NCBI GenBank assembly: GCA_019925795.1
Contig: CM034311.1
Location: 33,645,472-33,709,471 of the forward strand
Length of the DNA stretch: 64,000 bases
Origin: Dendrobium chrysotoxum
Lineage: Eukaryota > Streptophyta > Magnoliopsida > Asparagales > Orchidaceae
Direction: 5' to 3'
Numbering within the stretch: the first letter of the stretch is position 1; each line of letters begins with the position of its first letter. Positions 54,689 through 64,000 of the stretch are shown piece by piece. The position numbers and the translations under genes are program-made. A model generated the notes under the pieces. The model worked only from the letters and a program-made list of their open reading frames with translations, was not told the origin of the DNA and made no database searches.

Positions 54689-57041
54689 TTATGACTGGAT
54701 AGGTTGCTTTGCTTCAGGAGAGTTTTCTTCTTTCTTCTTTGAATCTTTCAGATATTTCCACCCGCCTTTATTAACCCCACTTATTTTCACAGGAATATCA
54801 GAAACTGGTAAGCCTGCAGGTGAACAAGCGAAGGATAGAAACAAGACATGGCTCTGAATTGCAAATTGCAAAACTCATTGAGAAAATTATTTACAAATTT
54901 GCACTATACAAGTAAAAGTTCTTACAAGAAAAAAATTGAGAAGTAAACTTATCCTATGACAACTATGGCCAATATTTGCGTGAGGATGAAAAAAAGACAC
55001 TCCCAGGGACTAGATAGCGTAAGAAATGCAGGGAAGAAAGATTGATTATATGTAAGCAAGCATTCAGCACCACAACGGAAGTTTTAAAAGTGCAAAATCT
55101 CTAGACTAGTAAAAAAAAAGGTTTGCAGATTTGACCAAACAGCTCAGGCTAAGTTTTCTTTGTCGATTTTGCTTACTAATTGGTCAAGATTATTACACTC
55201 CCAAGTACAGTTTTTACAAAATCATATGATTTCAATATAGCTCATTGGTTTCTTCTGAAATTCAAAAGAATTTGGAAGATGCACCACTGATTAGTGGCTA
55301 GTCCTTTACTCAAAAGGAAAGATACTACAGTATTTTTTCAAAAATTTTATCGTTTCTTAAATGCGATCTAAGCCAAATCAACAATGGGATAATATTCCTT
55401 CTCTTCAAACATTTCATCAATCCATCCTTCTAGTTTTCTCCTTTTTACCAACCACACGATTCCCATTTGTTCTTCTTTCAAAAATCATTGAAAGTTTTTG
55501 TATGAGGATGAAAGAGAGGGGAGGGGATATCTTGACATACCAACATAGAAGACACACTTCCACATGCATGACAAGCTCCATTAGGTATCAGATCAAGCTA
55601 AGTTTCAACTATAAATTATGCATATTATGCACTAAAATGTGCTAAGTTTCATGTACAACAATTTGGAGTATTCAGATATAGCTCAACTCAGACAACACCA
55701 TCTTTTTTGTTGCTTAGAGCCATCTTGTAAAACTAAAAGAGTGCTTGAGTAATGCTTACAAAATTTCTGTATACAAACCACACATGTATTAACCAAATGT
55801 AATTTTATTCGGTTGGCGCCATACTCTTGACTTCCTCCTCATGGTTTAAATATTTTGAACAAATATGTAAAAGGTACTAGTTTTTTAAATTTAACAAAAT
55901 AAAGTTCGGATTTTTTTTTAAATTTCTATGCTTGTAAACACAGAGATTAACAAAGCAAATTCCAACTGAAACCCACATATAAAACTTAAAATAAATAGTA
56001 GCTTCTGATGAGACAGCACAATAGTAACTAAAACAAAATATTAGAGTTATCCGAGAAGAAGAGAGTTTTCTAACGTACTCTTAGGCTTTCTAAACAAAGC
56101 CCACAAACGCAAGGAAAATTATTATCAGATCATTCAGCAAGAAACCACCGATGAAAGAATGGAATAGATTATTTATATGTATGTGTTAAAATACTGGCTG
56201 CCTAGAATACCCATTTTATGAGAACCTTAGATTTACTAATCAGGACCAAAACAGGAAATGTCAGTTAGAACTTCCTAATGCGCATGCTTTGAAAATTTCA
56301 GAAAAAAATCAAATTATGGGGAGAACAGACCTGTCAAGCCTCAAGCATTTTCCATCTTGCATATCAAATGCATCAGATTGAATAGTTGAAAACACGGAAT
56401 TAAGAGGATCATTTCACCCTCTTTCAGAAATTAATTCATCCAAAATCCATTGCCATCCTACTGCACCTAAATCATTCATTCTTTCATGTTCTTCAAACGA
56501 AGCGGTGTCAATTTTACAACTTCAGAAAAAAAATCAATAAACCAAATATTTCATGTGTTCCATGTGTGGACAAAGTACAAAATCCAAACCTGACCAGATC
56601 CTAAAGTAAGCACCCGTCAATGATATTCATGCATCCGAAGAATAAATGCCACAACAGGGAAAAATTTTATTTATATAAAAAAGATTTGATCAGTAAACAA
56701 TTGCGTGGAAAAGAAAAAAAAAACTCACCGGCCTTGTATCTAACGCCCCAAGCTTTGCCGTGACGCCCATCCTTGTAGAGATTGATCTTGGTAATCTCGT
56801 AGGAAAGATCCCTCCAACTGCTCTTGCACATCTTGTACCCGATTCCCCAATTGGGAAGAAAGTGCGCAACGTCAAATAGATTCTTCTTCTTCCTCCGCTT
56901 GGGTTTGCTTGCTTCTACTTCGGATACTGTATTCAGAGCACGAGATGCCGACGCTTTTAGCCTTCCAAAGGCCCGCTGAAATAGCCCAATGGATCTGCTC
57001 GCAGCACGCGTTGCCATCGGATACGAGGAGGAACAATTCAT
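54689..57041 (-). CDS. Mitochondrial small-subunit ribosomal protein mS34, two exons
   Basis: Structural protein of the mitochondrial ribosome small subunit, imported from the cytosol. Exon 1 is 57041-56729 and exon 2 is 54813-54689, with a 1915-bp GT-AG intron (56728-54814). Joined, they encode 145 aa. Splicing turns YKA+G into YKAGLPVSDIPVKISG, restoring the frame. Residues 9-50 (MATRAASRSIGLFQRAFGRL, basic, no acidic residues early) look like a mitochondrial targeting peptide. The family core is PNWGIGYKMCKSSWRD (about 63-78), YEITKINLYKDGRHGKAWG (81-99) and VKISGVNKGGWKY (about 113-125), as in MRPS34. The ATG at 57017 (ccgATGGCA) has a better plant start context and would give 137 aa. The gene has no defects and sits alone among transposon remnants. 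Recognition is by motif and was not checked by search. Confidence 0.9.
54814..56728 (-). other. Intron of the mS34 gene
   Basis: Donor g|gtgag at 56728 and acceptor cctgcag at 54814. AT-rich with no recognised element or embedded gene. Open frames inside (for example 55361-55645 plus) have no domain. Confidence 0.85.
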
Positions 57042-57200
57042 TTTCCTTCTCAGTCCGGCGTACGCTCAAATACCCTTTCAGTGAGCACAAGTTCGTCTTG
57101 AGGGTTTTGGGGAGGAGGCTTAGGGAAGGTTTCGGTTCTGTAGAGCAGGCTCCCCCGAACCCTAATTCCTACGGCCACGCGGTTTTTTCAGGCTATATCT
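57042..57200 (-). promoter_or_regulatory. mS34 upstream region with an out-of-frame upstream ATG
   Basis: The leader contains aattagggttcggggg (typical plant 5' UTR style) about 110-130 bp before the start. An ATG at 57090 opens a 72-codon frame that overlaps the mS34 start in another phase, so an upstream ORF may be present if transcription starts above it. No firm TATA box is identified. Confidence 0.4.
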
Positions 57201-57499
57201 AAATTAAACCAAATACTAATCCGATTTAAAAAATAAAAAATTTTAAAATATAGTAGAGCCGATGGGCTGCAAAGTCACCACATGTTTCAGAAGATTAAGT
57301 ACTTAAATCTCCTAGAATTTTTCCTATTTATATGATTTAAGAAGAATAGCATTTATAAAAAAATAAAAAAAATAAAAAAGAAGAAGAAGAATAGCATTTA
57401 TGATTTTACAGCAAATAGTGGCCATGCTATCAATAGTGTCCCCAAATTTTTTATTGTTTCATTCCCTCCAAATATGATATAAAAAGCAATAAATAGAAC
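57201..57499. other. AT-rich spacer
   Basis: Spacer between the mS34 5' side and the retroelement relic. No gene seen. Confidence 0.4.
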
Positions 57500-58650
57500 T
57501 ATAAATACAAGTTTCCTGTGGAAGATTCAAATTTACATTTAGTGAGTTTTTTAGAAATTTGTGTAACATTTAAGTGCAATGATATCAGTGATGATACTAT
57601 TAGACTTAGATTGTTTCCCTTTTCTCTAAGAGATAAAGCTAAAATGAGGTTGAATTCTTTATCCCTGGACTCTATAACCACATGGAATGAGTTAGTTCAT
57701 AAGTTTCTTGCTAAGTATTTTTACTTAAAAAACTATCAAATTTAGAAATAACATAATTTCTTTTACTCAGTTTAAAGAAGAACTCATTTATGAGAGTTGG
57801 GAATGATTTAATGATATGCTTAAAAAATACCCACACATGCATTGCCTGATTGATTGATTATTCAAATATTTTATAATGGATTAATAGGATCTCTTAGAGC
57901 TATAATTGATGTTGCAGTTGGAGGATCATTATTTCCAAGCAATTTGAGAAAGCTTATAAAGTAATAGAGGAAATAGCTACTAATAATTTTCAATGGCCTG
58001 CTGAAAGGATAAATCCTAAAAAAATAGCTAAAATTTATGAATCTGATACTTTATTAATCTTGACTACACAAGTTGCAGCTATTTCTATGAAATTAAATAT
58101 AATAGGAGTAAATTCTGAAATAGGAACTGAGTCCTCAAGGGATCAAAATTTAATTGAATCTAATAATATGCAAGAAATTAAAAATATTAATGTAATTGGA
58201 AGACAAAATATTCCTATTCAAATACATATAATCCAGGTTAGATGAATCATCCTAATTTTAATTAGTTAAATAATATATGTAGTAGTAATCAATGGAATAA
58301 TGGGCAGAGGAGTAAATTGGAACACTTCTTAACAACCTGTTGTTAATCCTAGACTTACATATCCTCTAGGATTGAATCAAAGCAATTAATTTGGAAATAA
58401 AAAATAGCATTGGAATATATAGTTATGCAATTAGGATCTCAATTACAAAATCAAGTGGCTTCTATTAAAAATTTGAAAACCTAATTAAGTTAGCTTGCAA
58501 GTTCAATCAGTAGTAGACCTCTTGGATCTTTACCTATTAAAACTAAAGTTAATCTGATAGAAAAAGAAAAATATCTTAAAGGAAATCATTTAGAGAATGG
58601 AAACTATATACCCCAGCCAAATTAAAAAATCTAGACAAGTTTAGCTAAAA
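57500..58650 (+). pseudogene. Athila-like gypsy gag relic
   Basis: The frame at 57518 reads EDSNLHLVSFLEICVTFKCN, DTIRLRLFPFSLRDKAKMRL, TTWNELVHKFLAKYFYLK, the conserved gag block of Athila-type elements. After stops and frameshifts it resumes as FQIFYNGLIGSLRAIIDVAVGG (about 57855-57920), IEEIATNNFQWPAER (about 57965-58010) and LTTQVAAISMKLN (58055-58095). The gag start and the rest of the element to the left are missing. A solo LTR is inserted right after it. Confidence 0.8.
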
Positions 58651-58655
58651 ACTAT

Positions 58656-60137
58656 TATTGCGTCCTGGAATATTCGCAGAGGTAGAGAAATATAAAATTT
58701 AACGTATCAGCCTTATACGAAGATCTAGCACGCAATTAGATAAGAGAAAGAGTGCAACATTTATAAGGGACACCAAGATTTTTACATGAAAAACCTCTTT
58801 AAAGGGGGGAAAAACCACGAGGCCAGGCCCAATTTAAATAAATTCTCTATTATTTGCAGTTGATTACAAATGAGGCCCTTCATTGTAGGAAGGTCTTGGC
58901 TTAACGTAAATAATATACATCATACAGAGTGTATTACATGGTGGAAACAGGAAGAATCACTATTGATGTGTTTGTTTGGTCGGAAGGACCATAGTCGGTA
59001 AGCGACAGAGGTCGGAAGGAAAGTAGTCAACGGGCGACGGAGGTTACAGAGACTGTTGTCTAGCTACGAAGGTCGGAAGGATTGTATTCGGCTGGCGATA
59101 GTGGTCAGAAAGACTGTTATCTAGTGAACGAGGTCGGAAGGATCGTTGACAGACGAAAGTCTAGTGTTGGGTAGAAATTCAGTGACAGGAGAAAGTCCGG
59201 CATCGGGTAGAAGTCTAATGAAAGTCTGACGGTGGACAGAAGTTAGACACCGGGTGGAAGTTAGACGCCGGGTAGAAGTCCGACGAAAGTCCGGTGATGG
59301 GCAGAAGTTCAGCGTCGGGTAGAAGTTTGACGAAAGTCCGATAAATGACAGAAGTTCGACGTCGGGTAGAAATTCGGCTTTAGGTAGAGGTCCGGCGAAA
59401 GGCGAAAGTTTGGCAGGTAAAAGTCCGACGAAAGTCTGGCGACGGGCAGAAGTCCGGCGTCTGGTAGAAATCCTGCGTCGAGTAGGATTCCGGCGATAGG
59501 CGGAAGTCTAGCGTCGAATAGAAGTCTGGCGACGGGCGAAAGTCCGGCGTTAGTCGACGACCGGGAGGTGGTCAAGGAGGAGTCTGGTGGCAAGATAACT
59601 CTTCATTCTCCTCTTGTTTGGGCTCCCTTCGTCCTCCCTTCGGGCCCCTTTCTATGAGAAATGAGGGGTCTATTTATAATTTTCTGAGAGTGGTATGACT
59701 AGTAAATATGAGGAAGATCAAGGATAAATTGAGAGTGGTTTAAATGGACGGTCGATGTTGATTCCCTTGTTCATAAACTATTTACTGGACATTTGAATAG
59801 CTTAATGATATCATAATTTGGCAATCTTGGGCTCGTTGGATTCATCTCATCGAGCCGCTCAATTCGACTATAAGCATGTCACGTTTGGAGACCGTTTGTT
59901 AATCCAAATTATGGTTTGAACCTTCTAAATGCGCTTTGGGTCTTTGATTTGGAGACATTTGAGCTCGAATTGGGTCAAATTTGGTGTCGTTCGATTCGTA
60001 TTTCCGAGACATTCAGTTCGACTATAAGTTTGCTGAAATCGGAGTTCAGGTTGTCCCAGATTTAATTTTTGAAGTTTCCAACTTAATTTTGCCTCAAGAT
60101 TCGTCCACGATCACGATAATTTTTTTATGATATATCA
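58656..60137 (-). mobile_element. Solo LTR of the gag-only element's family, 1482 bp
   Basis: A perfect 5-bp duplication actat lies at 58651-58655 and 60138-60142. On the minus strand it starts tgatatatcataaaaaaatt and ends ccaggacgcaata (ancestral ...caaca). It shares with 23010-24052 the opening block (ggaaacttcaaaaatta, cttatagtcgaactga), the TATA box (plus 59669-59679) and the end block (plus 58770-58810, gatttttacatgaaaaacc). Its centre (59160-59560) is the ggacttctacccgacg-type minisatellite. It is a solo LTR in the Athila relic. Confidence 0.88.
59160..59560. repeat. Minisatellite in the solo LTR
   Basis: Units of gtccggcgtcgggtagaagt and gtccgacgaaagtccggcga, inverted relatives of the array at 27040-27610. 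Confidence 0.82.
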
Positions 60138-60142
60138 ACTAT

Positions 60143-61213
60143 AAACTTAGCACTGTATGAGAGGAAACCCACTTGATATGTTATGCATGGTGCCTAGTGC
60201 ACTTGTTATATTTGTAACCTGTGTTATGTTAAGTTATATTAACACATATTTTATATGTCTTTCATCATTTATATGAAAGCATGTGTAGTGTTAATTATTA
60301 TTTTTGTTTCTTTTATTTACATTTTATTAAAATTGTTCATACTTGCTATAATTTTTGGATTCTGATTATTTAATTAACCTTAGTAAAAATGATAATTAAA
60401 AATTATGTAAAATTAGGATAATAATAAAAGCCAAAAATAATAGTTCAAATGAACATTATTTATACTTTATAGAGTGAAAAAACTAATAATTAACTTATTT
60501 AAATTATTTAAGTTATTGTTTTAATTTGAAATTATAAGTTGTACCTTTATATATTAAATTTTGAAATAAAGGTGAATAGTTGGAATTAAAGAATAGATAT
60601 GAGTAGATTAAAATTGGAAATCGTAAATAATCCAAATTTGGAATTAGTAATCTTATTAAATCCTTATATTAAATTCATTAAGATTGTAAAAGGATTCAAA
60701 GTAAAAATAGATATTCAAAATTGTTAACTATATACTCTAAAAAAGGGACTGTTAAAATAGTTCTATCATAGAGAGAAAAAGAAAAGATGAGTACATTCAA
60801 AAATTGGTATCAATCAAAATCCTAGAATCCAATTACAATCTTATACTTAAAATTAATAAAGGAAAAAATAAGAAAACTAATACAAATGATGATGAACTAA
60901 GAAAAATTTTAATTTTAACCACTAACATATTTTATCATTAATACATTATTCACTTTAAAATTCAAAAATTAATAATTAAATCTATAATATGTGAATTCAA
61001 ATTAAGCAATAATAAGGATGACTAATTAGTCAAATTATTAGTATTATTTTTAAATTAGAATTATAATCTAGTTCATTTTTACTATTTTTAGACCGTATTA
61101 TTCTATATTTTAGTAATTTTAAATTATCAGTTTTTAATTGGTTAATTATTTAATCATGATTATAATATTATTATTTGCTTGAGGACATGCAAGAGTTTAA
61201 ACTGGGGAGAATT
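60143..61213 (+). mobile_element. Athila-like internal 3' region with polypurine tract
   Basis: AT-rich noncoding DNA ending in gcttgaggacatgcaagagt and ttaaactggggagaattt. That phrase, 'cttgaggac.agcaa...tttaa.t.gggga', is the conserved end of Athila-type internal regions and includes the polypurine tract. The pol region between gag (57500-58650) and here is deleted. Confidence 0.65.
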
Positions 61214-62900
61214 TAATAAGTGTAAATAATTTGTTATTTTATATGTTATATTTCCAATGAAAATATATTATTTAGTAATATTGTACAAGAAAAATACAGG
61301 AAAAATCACAAAATTCTAAGTATCATCTAGTGTCGCAGCATCAGATCAAACAACGCCGCAGTGCCTTCAAAGGCGTCGTTGGAATGCCACAATATCGACA
61401 TGGCAGCACCAACTTCTTTATTGGATAGCACCGCGACGACAAAAGAGTTAGCTCCGTAACACCTAGCTTACTGTCTTCAAGCACCACAGCATCACAATCT
61501 ATCGCGCCTTGGCTCCCAAATTGCCATTCTAGCGCCACAATGTTCGGAAGTCGGCAGTGCTACAGCATGGCAGTTGTAACTACCCAAGGACACGACCTGT
61601 CAGTGAAACGACGCGACTGTTCACTAAGTAATTGATCTACGTAAGCAAGTGCCGCGACGGAGCCAAAATAATAACGCAGTGACATTAATTTATTTTTTGG
61701 GTGCAGTAGCGCCGACCTTTCAAGCACCACATCGCTAATTGCCTACTTTGTGTTTTCCTATAAATAGTTGATGTGTTATATTTATAGTGGAGTTCAATCA
61801 CTTCTTTAATTTCAGTACATTTCAGAGTACTTCTTTAAAACTCTCTTAAGGTGACAACTAAGAAAATTTAGGAAAGTATTTGATACAATCGTTATAGTGT
61901 TAGTCCATGATTGTTGGAGCAATTCTCTACATTAAGAAAGGAGTGTAGAGGAGATTCATTGAACCTTCTTGGTGATATCATTCTCTTGTATTTTCTAAAA
62001 GGTTTGAGCCTAATGTTTGGGAGTTTGGATGGGAACCTAACTACATACATGAATTTGAACTCTAATGATGAATTGACCAAGTGAAATCAATGGTGATTTG
62101 ACTTAGGAGAATATTAGACATGCCTGAAATATTCAATTGAATGACTTTGAGTGGTCTAATTAGTTTGAAATTGCTTGAAACATTGAATTTGACTTTGGTT
62201 GGATGTATGATTGATTTGGTCAACCATGGTTAACATGGTCAACAAGGTCAAACCAAGGGTTGGGGTTTGATCCAACAAATTTAAAATGAAATTTTGTACC
62301 CAATGGAGGTGATCCCATACAAGTGTGAGGTTTCCTTATATGAAATGCATGTTTTGGCTTAAGGGGCATTTTGATCAACCATAATAGACTTGGTCAATTA
62401 GGTCAAATCAAAACTTCGGTTTGGGTTCAATGTACTCCTAATGATGTCTAGAATGCATTAGAAGAGATTTCATGGCTTAGTTTGATTGAGACATGTTGAA
62501 GTTTAGAGAAAACTTCAATTTTGCCCATAAGAAGCATTTTGGTCAAGTGGGCCCATATTCAACTCTAGGTCAACCAAAATCCACCAAAGTACAGTTTTGT
62601 ATCTAATATGTTATAACAAGGGTTTTCGGGGAAGGTTCCAAAATCAAATTCCACAAGGTTCAAGGTCTAATGATATAAGCTGTAAATATTTAAAGGTTTT
62701 GCAGTCTTTAAAAATCAATAAAGTTTATGGGGTTAGAGACCTTGGATTGGCCTCAAATTGGGAGGGATAACCCTGGATACATGTCTAATCAATATGCAAT
62801 AGACAAATTATGAATCGAAAGTCATTTGGTGTAATTTTGAGGTGATTGAAAAATCACTCAAAAAGGGTTATAGGGCATAGGCTTTTGATGGGGGCAATAG
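61214..62900 (+). mobile_element. Athila-like 3' LTR, end not determined
   Basis: Starts taataagtgtaaat right after the polypurine tract (ancestral TGATAAGTG). A GC-richer upstream part with repeated gccgcagtg/caccgcgacg motifs (61330-61730) precedes a TATA box, tataaatag (61759-61767). The 3' end is not visible. 62190-62600 contains repeated gtcaac/ggtcaa motifs. No gene seen. Confidence 0.55.
61759..61767 (+). promoter_or_regulatory. TATA box of the Athila-like LTR
   Basis: cctataaatagttg in a position typical of an LTR promoter, followed by pyrimidine-rich sequence. Confidence 0.5.
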
Positions 62901-63599
62901 AGTAAACTAAATAATTGTGAAAATGATTTAGGGCTCTATCAATCCCTAAAAAATGCTTATATTTTCTTTGATATAAAAATTATAAAAATCTCATTTAATA
63001 TAAGGAAATATACGTGTTAAATCAAGTAATATAGTAATAGAGTAGATTATCGATCTCACGAGGAAAAATATTTAATTGCAAATACTAGTACTATTTACTA
63101 TAATTATAATAATTATCCTACTCAATAAAAATAAGTTTTTGTGGAGATTCAATCACTTAGTTTAAAGTTAATAAAAAAATTTAAATGAAACACTATTTAA
63201 ATAAAATGTTTTGGATTGATTGAATATAAATATAATATGTTTCTTAGTAATTCTCTTTTATATTGATGATGTTCAAAGCATATGCATTATCGACCGCTTA
63301 GTCAAACATGAAGAGACAAAGGACATATCAAACCCTTCTAACCTCAATACCACTCTAAGCTCCCATAATCTGTCACCCTATGAAAATATTAAAAGAGTAA
63401 GTAAAGCATGTACTATTAAAACCTCCTCATTATAATTCATCTTTATAAATTTAGTATATATCAAGCATCATGCCTATGCTTGCATCATACCAATCTAATA
63501 TACCTGGTTATGCTTATTTTTTTATTCCTAGACTCCACATTATACCTAATATTAACTACACATCTAATCACTACATACATTAAATGAAGACCTAGCATG
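62901..63599. other. AT-rich DNA, possible retroelement remnant
   Basis: A phrase gattatcgatctcacgaggaa (about 63046) resembles retroelement internal DNA. A 71-codon frame at 63220 has no domain. No gene called. Confidence 0.35.
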
Positions 63600-63910
63600 T
63601 GAACACATTAAATTTGTCTCATCAAGACACTCCATTTGACTATGAACATGCAAAATTTAAAGATCATTTAATTATTCAATTAATATCCTTAAATTTTCAA
63701 TTACATTTCTGACTACTTGATTTAAGCTTACATGAACTCAAATAGACTCATTTTTTGTGTTGATAAGTTTATCTCATCAAAGGCATTCAATTTAACTATA
63801 AATTTACTAAAACCAAAATTTGTATAATCCTGAATTTAATTCGAGATATTTCCAATTCAAACGTGCATCAAGATTCGCATCCCATCAAACTGATTTTTAA
63901 TGGCGTATCA
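63600..63910 (-). mobile_element. Decayed gypsy LTR start, same family as 58656-60137
   Basis: On the minus strand it opens tgatacgccattaaaaa at 63910, followed by the usual block: cgaatcttgatgcac, ttggaaatatctcgaatt, aatttatagttaaattgaatg. It fades out to the left near 63600. No duplication found. Confidence 0.6.
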
Positions 63911-64000
63911 CAACTCATGTTGCATTGTTAGGGCTTGAAATTATTCTAGGACCATTTATTATTCAATCAAACGGTTGTATTATAGGAAGGTGCCTTCTTG
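63911..64000. other. Noncoding DNA at the window end
   Basis: No feature seen. Confidence 0.4.

Overview
This is a transposon-dense, AT-rich stretch of plant nuclear genome. The evidence is plant-type hAT, PIF/Harbinger and Mutator-like elements, Ty3/gypsy and Ty1/copia LTRs, RTE-clade LINEs, tRNA-like SINEs and one spliced gene for a plant mitochondrial ribosomal protein. I cannot name the species. Only one host gene is convincing: a two-exon minus-strand gene at 54689-57041 for mitoribosomal protein mS34. Almost everything else is mobile DNA of different ages, much of it nested, and I could fix many boundaries from target-site duplications (TSDs).

Layout. 1-8750: a 5.56 kb hAT element (1495-7050, perfect 8-bp TSD) with an almost complete transposase gene broken by three in-frame TAG codons, flanked by a hAT MITE (622-1099) and followed by a hAT relic that itself carries a Mutator-type MITE. 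8750-17396: AT-rich intergenic DNA with Tourist-like MITEs, a small retroposon with an 18-bp TSD, a GC-rich non-autonomous hAT (13627-14197) and an RTE LINE fragment. 17397-22318: a solo gypsy LTR, a rearranged copia 5' end and a solo LTR. 23010-29604: a young 6.6 kb LTR element with two 1043-bp LTRs that look identical, a perfect 5-bp TSD, an intact gag and no pol. 29830-32751: SINE copies, two related hAT elements (one with a 45-base G run) and three head-to-tail Tourist MITEs. 33400-38000: decayed LTR material, a 5'-truncated LINE with a 13-bp TSD and a solo LTR. 38280-41361: a GC-rich segment of unknown origin and a nested palindromic composite with an 830-bp CCACC-rich minisatellite. 41750-48234: more MITEs, a SINE and a nearly full-length RTE LINE inserted into a Tourist-like MITE. 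48800-54200: unclassified DNA with tandem repeats. 54689-57041: mS34. 57500-64000: an Athila-like gypsy relic split by a solo LTR, then LTR-like remnants.

How the parts relate. The gag-only element needs reverse transcriptase and integrase from elsewhere. The solo LTRs at 17397-19112 and 58656-60137, and decayed relics near 37060-37990 and 63600-63910, share its LTR plan (start, TATA region, terminal block), so the family has a long history here. The hAT element at 1495 and the non-autonomous copies at 13627 and 31494 share a TAGGGGTGTCAA-type end and CGGGTCGGGT-rich subterminal DNA, as expected for an autonomous element and dependents.
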